Below, piece by piece: positions 1-6,294 of a stretch of DNA of 6,294 nucleotides. Every line of letters starts with the position of its first letter. Positions within the stretch are counted from its first letter, which is position 1. The translations under genes were made by a program, and so were the position numbers. The notes beneath the pieces were generated by a model. The model was not told where the DNA came from and searched no databases. It worked only from the letters and a program-made list of their open reading frames with translations. The stretch lies in contig CAZRAD010000144.1 in NCBI GenBank assembly GCA_964597945.1, positions 1 to 6,294 of the forward strand, written 5' to 3'. The stretch is from JAPEKQ01 sp964597945 (GTDB lineage Bacteria > Joyebacterota > Joyebacteria > Joyebacterales > Joyebacteraceae).

Positions 1-1106
<1,106 letters not shown>

Positions 1107-1121
1107 AGTTTTATTCCTGGT

Positions 1122-1144
1122 TGCCACCCCACCATCGGATGGCA
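1122..1144 (-). other. short hairpin just upstream of mature 16S
   Basis: TGCCACC (1122-1128) can pair with GATGGCA (1138-1144), giving 7 bp including one wobble pair in the RNA, around a nine-base loop. It lies 16 to 38 nt before the predicted mature 5' end, in the part of the leader that is normally removed during 16S maturation. Function is unknown. Confidence 0.3.
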
Positions 1145-1172
1145 GCGTTTCATCGGAATTAAAAAGACCGAA

Positions 1173-1212
1173 ACCCCATAGGGTTCGCGCGTTGTACGCG
1201 CTCCCTCGGGGT
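1173..1212 (-). promoter_or_regulatory. large GC-rich hairpin in the rRNA leader
   Basis: Three nested arms pair in order: ACCCC (1177-1173 complement) with GGGGT, AGGG with CCCT, and GCGCGT with ACGCGC around a three-base loop at 1193-1195. This gives about 15 bp with small internal bulges. In the transcript it is followed, after 7 nt, by a run of five U (1165-1161). The gap makes it a poor intrinsic terminator. It may instead be a leader folding or processing element upstream of 16S. It could also be one arm region of the precursor stem cut by RNase III, but the matching 3' flank is outside the window. Confidence 0.55.
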
Positions 1213-1248
1213 CCGCGTCAAACTTACTGGTTTAGCACGCTATTCATA

Positions 1249-1259
1249 TGTCAAAGAGC
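1249..1259 (-). promoter_or_regulatory. boxA antitermination site
   Basis: The transcript sense reads GCTCTTTGACA, which matches the bacterial boxA core (E. coli rRNA boxA is TGCTCTTTAACA). boxA RNA is bound by NusB and S10 and helps RNA polymerase resist Rho-dependent termination across the long untranslated rRNA operon. Its place in the leader between promoter and 16S is correct. The embedded TTGACA looks like a -35 box, but no -10 box lies at the right distance. Confidence 0.75.
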
Positions 1260-1270
1260 CGTCTTCCACC

Positions 1271-1288
1271 GTGCCCGTTTCTGAGCAC
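1271..1288 (-). promoter_or_regulatory. boxB-like hairpin in the rRNA leader
   Basis: In the transcript sense GTGCTC, a six-base loop AGAAAC, then GGGCAC form a 6-bp stem with one G-U pair. It sits just after the predicted transcription start and 11 nt upstream of the boxA sequence. That is the boxB-boxA order seen in rRNA antitermination leaders. The boxB role is inferred from position and shape. Confidence 0.5.
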
Positions 1289-1297
1289 GAGCATGTT

Positions 1298-1326
1298 ATC
1301 ATAGTGGAGGCAGGGATTGGAGTCAA
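1298..1326 (-). promoter_or_regulatory. rRNA operon promoter (sigma70-like)
   Basis: On the minus strand a -35 box TTGACT (1326-1321) is separated by exactly 17 nt from a -10 box TATGAT (1303-1298). This is close to the TTGACA-17-TATAAT consensus and is the best promoter match I found in the window. Transcription would start near 1291, giving a leader of about 185 nt before mature 16S. A run of seven A on the transcribed-sense strand (1357-1351) lies about 24 nt upstream of the -35 box. It could be a distal UP-like element, although it is slightly further out than is usual. Strong promoters of this type are expected for rRNA genes. The promoter is inferred from sequence only. Confidence 0.8.
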
Positions 1327-1412
1327 GCAGTTTCTTCGCCCCCGCACCACTTTTTTTCGGTCACACGAAGAGACAGACTCAGAGCCCCTCGAGGGAGCCC
1401 CCGGGCCGTCCT

Positions 1413-2669
1413 CTACACCTTCCTGTCGTGGTATCTCACGTTGTCTGGAAGGATCCGAACGAACCGCCTCTTCCCCGCCTGGAGAAGCCTCGGCTCGTCC
1501 AGCACGACAGTGGAGTCTACATCACCGACGGGTTCCCCGTCAAGTCTAAATCCCCCCTGTTTGATGAGACGTCTCGCCTCCCCGTTGGAGCCGGCCAGAC
1601 CGGCCGCCGTGATGAGGGCGACGACCCAGACCCCACCCGTCCCATCCTGTGAAGCAGGCACCTCGATGGTCGGTTCGGGGACCTCGTCAGGGAGTCCCTT
1701 CTTCGCGAAGATGCGGTCGAACTCCTCCTCCGCCGCGAGCGCCTGCCCCTCGTCGTAGTAGAGGGCCACAAGTGCGCGAGCGAGCTCGCGCTTGATGTCG
1801 CGCGGGTTGATACCCGGCTCCGCCAGCCGCGACTTCACGTCGGCGAGCTCCGGACCGCGCAGCGCGACGGCGAGTTCGAAGTAGCGCGCGATCATCGTGT
1901 CCGGGATCGACATCGTCTTGCCGTAGATCTCCTTCGGTGGCTCCGAGATGCCGATGTAGTTCCCGATGCTCTTGCTCATGCGCTTGACACCATCGGTCCC
2001 CTCGAGGACCGGGAGCAGCATGACGATCTGCGGTTCGATCCCGTACGCCCTCTGAAGCTCGCGCCCGACGAGGCAGTTGAACTTCTGCTCCGTGGCACCG
2101 AGCTCGATATCCGACTTGATCGCGACCGAGTCGTACCCCTGCATCAGCGGGTAGAACAGCTCGTGAATGCTGATCGGCTGCTGGCTCTGGAACCGGTTTG
2201 TGAAATCGTCCCGCTCGAGGATCTGCGCGATCGTGTAGCGACCAGCGAGGTCCATCACGTCGGCGAACGACATCTTCGCGAACCAGTCCCCGTTGAAGAG
2301 AACCTCGGTGTGATCCGGGTCGCAGATCTTGTAGAGCTGTTCCGTGTAGGTCTCCGCATTCTCGCGGACCTGCTCGTGGGTCAGACGCGGCCGCGTCTCG
2401 GCGCGCTCGGTCGGGTCGCCGATCATCCCCGTGTAGTCACCTATGATGACGATGACGTCGTGGCCGAGATCCTGGAACTGACGGAGCTTCCGCAGTCCTA
2501 TGGCGTGCCCCAGGTGCAGATCGGGCGCGCTCGGGTCGAAGCCCTGCTTGACTCGAAGCGGACGGTCCTCTCGAACCGAGCGTTCGAGCTTCCGCTCGAG
2601 TTCCTCTTCCTTGATCGTCTCAACGACACCGTCCGTCAGGACCTTGAGCTGTTCCTTCGCCGTCAGCAA
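1413..2669 (-). CDS. tyrS: Tyrosyl-tRNA synthetase
   Basis: Cytoplasmic class I aminoacyl-tRNA synthetase that charges tRNA-Tyr with tyrosine using ATP. Starting from the TTG at 2669, the protein has 418 residues, a normal length for this family. The HIGH-type motif reads HLGH at residues 52-55, in the context FDPSAPDLHLGH. The KMSKS loop reads RMSKS at 230-234. The tyrosine-pocket region lies around 173-200 (YPLMQGYDS and IELGATEQKFN). An S4-type RNA-binding domain occupies about 356-404. The well-conserved KMSKS and the overall pattern point to the TyrZ-like branch of TyrRS rather than the E. coli TyrS branch with its KFGKT loop. The start is chosen because GGAGGG at 2682-2677 sits 7 nt before TTG. 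Extending further upstream would translate through a terminator-like hairpin, and the extra residues look non-native. A GTG at 2684 overlaps the ribosome site and is a worse candidate. The rRNA operon follows on the same strand. Confidence 0.96.
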   Translation of the reverse strand: MLTAKEQLKVLTDGVVETIKEEELERKLERSVREDRPLRVKQGFDPSAPDLHLGHAIGLRKLRQFQDLGHDVIVIIGDYTGMIGDPTERAETRPRLTHEQVRENAETYTEQLYKICDPDHTEVLFNGDWFAKMSFADVMDLAGRYTIAQILERDDFTNRFQSQQPISIHELFYPLMQGYDSVAIKSDIELGATEQKFNCLVGRELQRAYGIEPQIVMLLPVLEGTDGVKRMSKSIGNYIGISEPPKEIYGKTMSIPDTMIARYFELAVALRGPELADVKSRLAEPGINPRDIKRELARALVALYYDEGQALAAEEEFDRIFAKKGLPDEVPEPTIEVPASQDGTGGVWVVALITAAGLAGSNGEARRLIKQGGFRLDGEPVGDVDSTVVLDEPRLLQAGKRRFVRILPDNVRYHDRKV

Positions 2670-2676
2670 CCGTCGT

Positions 2677-2682
2677 CCCTCC
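2677..2682 (-). promoter_or_regulatory. Shine-Dalgarno site setting the TTG start of tyrS
   Basis: GGAGGG on the minus strand, followed by 7 nt and then TTG at 2669-2667. This is optimal spacing and favours the non-AUG start over the in-frame GTG codons upstream. Confidence 0.75.
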
Positions 2683-2689
2683 ACGCTAC

Positions 2690-2723
2690 AGAAGAAAGAC
2701 CGCCCCGCAGCGGCCGGGCGGTC
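2690..2723 (-). terminator. intrinsic-terminator-like hairpin in the tyrS leader (possible attenuator)
   Basis: On the minus strand GACCGCCC (2723-2716) and GGGCGGTC (2705-2698) form a perfect 8-bp GC-rich stem around a ten-base loop. The tract TTTCTTCT (2697-2690) follows immediately. This has the form of a Rho-independent terminator. It lies between the putative tyrS promoters and the tyrS ribosome site, and no leftward gene lies upstream within the divergent region. It is therefore more likely to attenuate tyrS than to end another transcript. I found no T-box sequence (UGGNACC type), so the sensing mechanism, if any, is not visible. The U-tract is broken by two C residues. Confidence 0.6.
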
Positions 2724-2798
2724 GGGCAGCCGGGCGCGAAGCAGCACCGCAGCTTGACCGTCTATACAGTGTCGAACAGAGAACCCAGCAATGCATAT

Positions 2799-2827
2799 TA
2801 CATACCAAGCCGTGACCAGCCCTGCAA
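2799..2827 (-). promoter_or_regulatory. candidate tyrS promoter
   Basis: On the minus strand TTGCAG (2827-2822), a 17-nt spacer and TATGTA (2804-2799) make a moderate sigma70-like match inside an AT-richer island of this GC-rich region. The start would be near 2792, giving a leader of about 120 nt that includes the terminator-like hairpin. An alternative is TTGCTG (2791-2786) with a 19-nt spacer to TATAGA (2766-2761). Either would place the hairpin in the transcript. Confidence 0.4.
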
Positions 2828-2846
2828 GCCATTTCCGCCTGCCGTG

Positions 2847-2875
2847 TTGACTTGCCGGGCCGCTTGGGATAGCTT
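2847..2875 (+). promoter_or_regulatory. candidate promoter of the PBP gene
   Basis: TTGACT (2847-2852), a 17-nt spacer and TAGCTT (2870-2875) form a sigma70-like promoter with a good -35 and a weak -10. The start would be near 2882, about 35 nt before the GTG start codon. It lies back to back with the candidate tyrS promoter without overlapping it. Confidence 0.45.
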
Positions 2876-2902
2876 GGCGGGACCGTGTCGGGTGGATATC
2901 GT

Positions 2903-2910
2903 GAGGAGGT
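2903..2910 (+). promoter_or_regulatory. Shine-Dalgarno site setting the GTG start of the PBP gene
   Basis: GAGGAGGT is a near-perfect anti-16S match and lies 7 nt before GTG at 2918-2920. This favours that start over an in-frame GTG at 2885, which has no comparable site and would leave this element inside the coding sequence. Confidence 0.8.
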
Positions 2911-2917
2911 ACAGTCC

Positions 2918-4999
2918 GTGAGACGGTGGTTCATCATCTTCGGGAGCGTCCTGGCCGCCGTACTCATCGGGATGGTCGGAGCCATCCTGTGGCTCCAACG
3001 CGACCTCCCCTCCCCCTCGCTGCTCGAGACCATCGAACCGGCGCTCGGCACGACCGTCTACGCCCACGACGGTCGCGTGGTTCACGACTTCTTCCGCGAG
3101 AACCGTGTCCTCGTCGGTCTCGACGACCTTGAGTCTTCGTACGTCCTCGACGCCATTCTCGCTGCGGAGGACCAACGCTTCCAAGCACACTGGGGCGTCG
3201 ATATCTTCGGTATCATCCGTGCAGTGAAGACCAACGTCAGCGCGGGCCGAGTCGTCCAGGGCGCCAGCACCATCACGCAGCAGCTCGCCAGAAACCTCTT
3301 CCTGACACCCGAGGTCAGTCTGACGCGGAAGATCCGGGAGGCGCTCCTGGCGCTCCGGATCGAGCAGACCTTCACGAAGGACCGGATCCTCGAACTCTAC
3401 GTCAACCAGATCTACTTCGGCGACGGAATGTACGGGGTTCAGGCGGCCGCGGACTATCTCTTCGACAAGGATGCCGCCGATCTCAATCTCCAGGAGGCGG
3501 CTCTCGTCGCGGGCGTCATACAGAGCCCGCAGGGATACGCGCCGCGGCGTCACGAGGAGCGAGCGCTCAGGCGACGGAGCATCGTGCTCTCCATGATGGT
3601 GACCTCGGGCGCGATCACTCGCGAGGAGGCCGCCGCCGCAGACACGACATCACTCGGGATCGTCGAACACGAGGACGAGGTCAAGCTCGGCGCCTACTTC
3701 ATCGAGCACGTTCGCCGGGAGGTCATCGATCGCTACGGCGCGGAGGCACTGTACTCGGGAGGCCTTCGCATCTACACGACGCTCGACCTGGACCTGCAGG
3801 CGGTCGCCGAGCACCGACTCGAGGAACACATGGCGCAGCTCGAGATCGAGGCCGGGTTCCCCGTGAAGCGCGGTGACGTGTTCAACGCGGACTCCCTCGA
3901 CTTCATTCCCTATGTGCAGGGCGCGCTTCTCGCGCTCGACGTCGGGTCGGGCGGCATCCTCGCGATGGTCGGCGGACGCGACTTCAAGGACAGCCCGTTC
4001 AACCGCGTCACCCAGGCCCCGCGGCAGCCGGGTTCCGGATTCAAGCCCTTCCTCTACACGGCGGCCATCGACAACGGATTCTCTCCAGCGGACACGATCC
4101 TCGACGCGCCGCTCCTGGTGCCGGCCGCAGGGACGCCGATCACATTCCGCGATCTCGACCCTGACTACGAGGAGCCGACGGACTGGTGGCCCGTGAACTA
4201 CGCGCGCGACTTCGCCGGAGTCGTCCGCCTCAGGTACGCGCTCAAGAAGTCGATCAACCTCGCGGCGGTCCGGCTCGGGATGCAGGTCGGCCCTCAGACG
4301 GTCGCGGACTACGCGGGGCGCATGGGGATCTCTTCGACGCTCTATCCCGTGTACTCGCTCCCGCTCGGAAGCGCCGAGGTGACGCTCTGGGACATGGTCA
4401 AGGCATACAGCGTGCTGGCCAACCAGGGGGTCCGCCTCGAGCCGTACGGGATCGAGCGGATCGAGGACCGAAGCGGACGCGTGATCGAGGAGCACACGCG
4501 GCTGAGCCAGTCCGTTCTGGCACCGGAGACCGCCTACGTCGTCACCAACATGATGGAGAGTGTCCTGTCGAGCGGCACCGGATGGGGCGCACGAGCGCGC
4601 GGATTCCAGCACCCGGCGGCCGGGAAGACGGGCACGACGAACGACTACGCCGACGCCTGGTTCGTCGGTTTCTCACCGCACGTCGTATGCGGCGTCTGGA
4701 CCGGCTACGACGAGCGGAAGACGCTCGGGCCGCGGATGTCCGGCGCGCGTGTCGCGCTCCCGATCTGGACGGAGTTCATGAAGGCGGCCCACGTCGGCAT
4801 ACCGCGCGATCCGTTCCCGAGACCGCCCGGCGTGACGACGCGCCGCGTCTGCTCGAGGACGGGGCTTCTCGCCACCGAGAACTGCCTGGATGTCATCAAC
4901 GAGATCTTCGTCCAGGGCTCCGAGCCCATCCGGCACTGCCGGTTCCACTCCATACCAGAACGCCCCCCCGCGCTTCGCGGAGGGACGCTTCGTTTCTAG
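2918..4999 (+). CDS. Class A penicillin-binding protein (PBP1A family), bifunctional transglycosylase/transpeptidase
   Basis: Builds peptidoglycan from lipid II at the outer face of the inner membrane, polymerising glycan strands and cross-linking their peptides. From GTG at 2918 it has 693 residues. A short basic N-terminus (VRRW) leads into one membrane anchor at about 4-26. The glycosyltransferase GT51 domain covers roughly 40-215: the catalytic glutamate is in EDQRFQAHWG (E84), followed by QGASTITQQLARN (114-126) and the YVNQIYFGDG block near 161-170. The penicillin-binding transpeptidase domain covers about 335-620. Its SxxK motif is SGFK with the nucleophile at S373 and K376, SxN is SIN at 445-447, and KTGT is at 570-573. 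All catalytic motifs are intact. The C-terminal tail carries cysteines at about 645, 656 and 674, the first two in a C-x4-G-x5-C arrangement common in PBP1A tails. It is divergent from tyrS, convergent with the phosphorylase gene, and apparently monocistronic. A finer label (ponA, mrcA) is not decidable here. Confidence 0.95.
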   Translation: MRRWFIIFGSVLAAVLIGMVGAILWLQRDLPSPSLLETIEPALGTTVYAHDGRVVHDFFRENRVLVGLDDLESSYVLDAILAAEDQRFQAHWGVDIFGIIRAVKTNVSAGRVVQGASTITQQLARNLFLTPEVSLTRKIREALLALRIEQTFTKDRILELYVNQIYFGDGMYGVQAAADYLFDKDAADLNLQEAALVAGVIQSPQGYAPRRHEERALRRRSIVLSMMVTSGAITREEAAAADTTSLGIVEHEDEVKLGAYFIEHVRREVIDRYGAEALYSGGLRIYTTLDLDLQAVAEHRLEEHMAQLEIEAGFPVKRGDVFNADSLDFIPYVQGALLALDVGSGGILAMVGGRDFKDSPFNRVTQAPRQPGSGFKPFLYTAAIDNGFSPADTILDAPLLVPAAGTPITFRDLDPDYEEPTDWWPVNYARDFAGVVRLRYALKKSINLAAVRLGMQVGPQTVADYAGRMGISSTLYPVYSLPLGSAEVTLWDMVKAYSVLANQGVRLEPYGIERIEDRSGRVIEEHTRLSQSVLAPETAYVVTNMMESVLSSGTGWGARARGFQHPAAGKTGTTNDYADAWFVGFSPHVVCGVWTGYDERKTLGPRMSGARVALPIWTEFMKAAHVGIPRDPFPRPPGVTTRRVCSRTGLLATENCLDVINEIFVQGSEPIRHCRFHSIPERPPALRGGTLRF

Positions 5000-5006
5000 C
5001 GTGCGA

Positions 5007-5027
5007 ACCGCCGGCAACTCCGGCGGT
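5007..5027. terminator. hairpin between convergent genes, possible bidirectional terminator
   Basis: ACCGCCGG (5007-5014) and CCGGCGGT (5020-5027) form a perfect 8-bp stem with a five-base loop, 7 nt after the PBP stop codon and 16 nt from the stop codon of the opposing gene. Neither side carries a real U-tract (TCTCCCC to the right, TTCGCACG to the left), so intrinsic termination would be weak. The position between convergent genes is the main support. Confidence 0.45.
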
Positions 5028-5043
5028 CTCCCCTCGGCCCCAC

Positions 5044-6294
5044 CTATCCCTGCGTCATGATCTCGAGTATCCGGGTCTCTCCCGGGGCAGCGTCGCCCCC
5101 GATCGTGAAGGCGTCGCGGACCCGCTCGACGGCCCGTGCCGCCGCGTCCTCACGTGCTGCGTGAACCGTCGCCAGCGTCTCGCCGGTAGCGACGGGGCTT
5201 CCGACCGGCGTCGTGATGACGATACCCACGGCCGGATCGACATCCTCGCCCGTCCGCACGCGCCCGGCACCCAATCCGACACCCGCTAGCCCGATCTCCA
5301 GCGAATCGATCGCCGTCACATCCCCCGCCGCAACGGCCGTCACAGGAGCCACGATCGATGCCCGAGGAAGGACCGACATGTCGTCCACGACCCGCGGGTC
5401 GCCGCCCTGCGCCTCCACGAACCGAGTGAACACCTCAAGCGCCTCGCCGCTGTCGAGCACGCGCTCCGCGGTCCTCCGTGCCTCCTCGATGTCGCCTGCG
5501 GCGCTGCCGAGCACGATCATCTGCGCCGCGAGTTCCAGGCTCGTCTCACGGACATCAGTTGGGCCACCCCCGCGAAGGACGTCGATCGATTCGACGACCT
5601 CGAGCGCGTTGCCGACCGTCAGGCCGAGCGGCGCGTTCATGTCGGTGAGAACGGCCACCGCGGGGAGCTTGAGTCGCCTCGCGGTCTCCAGAAGCGCTCG
5701 CGCAAGCTCATGTCCCCGCTCCCGTGTCGCCATGAACGCTCCACGTCCGACCTTGACGTCGAGCGTGAGCGCGTCGAGGCCGGCGGCCAGCTTCTTCGAC
5801 AGAATGCTCCCCACGATGAGGGGGACACATTCGACCGTCGCGGTGACATCACGGAGCGCATACATCCGCCGGTCCGCGGGGACGACGTCGGGCGACTGGC
5901 CCACGATGGCCATGCCGATGCGGTCGACGAGCGTCACGAACTCCTCAGGGCCGAAAGCCGTGCTGAGTCCGGGGATCGATTCGAGCTTGTCGAGCGTACC
6001 ACCCGTGTGTCCGAGCCCCCGGCCGGAGATCATCGGGACGAAGACGCCGGCCGCGGCCGCGACCGGGGCCACGATGAGCGAGAGCTTGTCCCCCACACCG
6101 CCGGTCGAGTGCTTATCGACCTTCGCGCCCTGAATCGTGCTCGTATCGATGGTCAGACCCGAGGCCAGCATGGCCCGCGTGAGCAGCTCCGTCTCACCGG
6201 GGCTCATCCCGCGAAAGAAGACCGCCATGAGAAAGGCCGTCATCTGATAGTCGGCGACATCGCCGGCGAGAAGCCCCGACACCATACGATCGAT
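5044..6294 (-). CDS. deoA: Pyrimidine-nucleoside / thymidine phosphorylase, N-terminus cut by the window edge
   Basis: Cytoplasmic nucleoside salvage enzyme that splits thymidine, and in Pdp-type members uridine as well, with phosphate to give the free base and (deoxy)ribose 1-phosphate. The visible 416 residues run off the right edge. Homologues have about 20 more residues before the ADYQMTAFLMAVFFRGM region. Counted from the Met codon at 6285, the phosphate-binding segment is VDKHSTGGVGDK at 56-67. The family signature SGRGLGHTGGTLDKLES is at 87-103. The pyrimidine-pocket segments are YALRDVTATVE at 142-152 and SKKLA at 163-167. A C-terminal PYNP-type domain covers about 320-405. The stop is TAG at 5046-5044. 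The motifs resemble both E. coli DeoA and Bacillus Pdp, so the symbol is a family-level label and the substrate range is not settled. No other salvage gene is visible beside it, and its promoter lies outside the window. Confidence 0.94.
   Translation of the reverse strand: MDRMVSGLLAGDVADYQMTAFLMAVFFRGMSPGETELLTRAMLASGLTIDTSTIQGAKVDKHSTGGVGDKLSLIVAPVAAAAGVFVPMISGRGLGHTGGTLDKLESIPGLSTAFGPEEFVTLVDRIGMAIVGQSPDVVPADRRMYALRDVTATVECVPLIVGSILSKKLAAGLDALTLDVKVGRGAFMATRERGHELARALLETARRLKLPAVAVLTDMNAPLGLTVGNALEVVESIDVLRGGGPTDVRETSLELAAQMIVLGSAAGDIEEARRTAERVLDSGEALEVFTRFVEAQGGDPRVVDDMSVLPRASIVAPVTAVAAGDVTAIDSLEIGLAGVGLGAGRVRTGEDVDPAVGIVITTPVGSPVATGETLATVHAAREDAAARAVERVRDAFTIGGDAAPGETRILEIMTQG

Noticed and set aside
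1249..1259. A second rRNA promoter using TTGACA in the leader
   Set aside because: No -10-like hexamer lies 16-18 nt downstream (the sequence there is ACCAGT-like); the surrounding GCTCTTTGACA fits boxA better.
1317..1652. Protein gene starting in the rRNA-tyrS gap (plus strand)
   Set aside because: Overlaps the rRNA promoter and the antisense of the tyrS C-terminus; no ribosome site or domain.
2670..2917. T-box riboswitch in the tyrS leader
   Set aside because: I looked for the UGGNACC-type T-box core before the terminator stem and did not find it.
2163..2921. 252-codon plus-strand frame opposite tyrS
   Set aside because: It is antisense to the well-supported tyrS frame, crosses its promoter region, and has no ribosome site; it is a by-product of high GC codon bias.
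2798..4612. Long minus-strand frames (2798-3553 and 3650-4612) opposite the PBP gene
   Set aside because: Mirror frames of a GC-rich gene with all catalytic motifs intact on the plus strand; compositions are Arg/Asp/Val/Glu heavy with no recognisable domain.
4186..5289. 367-codon plus-strand frame spanning the PBP 3' end and the junction
   Set aside because: Very arginine-rich, overlaps two real genes in other frames and runs through the intergenic hairpin; no start site support.
5213..6133. 306-codon plus-strand frame opposite the phosphorylase gene
   Set aside because: Ser/Thr/Ala/Pro-rich antisense shadow of a gene with clear family signatures.

Overview
This is a GC-rich bacterial window with four transcription units: most of a 16S rRNA gene, tyrS, a class A penicillin-binding protein gene, and a pyrimidine/thymidine nucleoside phosphorylase gene. 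All genes look intact apart from the two cut by the window edges. I see no mobile element, CRISPR array, tRNA or phage feature. The sequence does not support an unknown multi-gene system; the points worth following up are regulatory and phylogenetic.

Organism: the 16S is clearly bacterial but differs from the usual consensus at several normally conserved positions, including the apex of the hairpin targeted by probe EUB338 and primer 341F. Coding regions are GC-rich, with strong purine-rich Shine-Dalgarno sites and GTG or TTG starts. A class A PBP with a single N-terminal membrane anchor implies a peptidoglycan wall. I infer a poorly sampled or candidate-phylum bacterium, possibly from the FCB/PVC neighbourhood, but cannot assign it by eye.

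Layout, left to right: 1-1106 is the 5' three quarters of 16S rRNA on the minus strand, with its 3' end off the left edge. 1107-1412 is the rRNA leader and promoter, holding a near-consensus sigma70 promoter, a boxB-like hairpin, a boxA antitermination site and a large GC-rich hairpin. 1413-2669 is tyrS (minus). 2670-2917 is a divergent control region, with tyrS leftward behind a terminator-like hairpin and the PBP gene rightward. 2918-4999 is the PBP (plus). 5000-5043 is a short convergent junction with an 8-bp hairpin. 5044-6294 is the nucleoside phosphorylase (minus), missing roughly its first 20 codons at the right edge.

How they fit: tyrS and the rRNA operon lie head to tail on the same strand, both serving translation, and I see no convincing terminator between them, so read-through is possible. 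The PBP acts in cell-wall synthesis and the phosphorylase in nucleoside salvage; these are separate housekeeping functions with no evident operon link.
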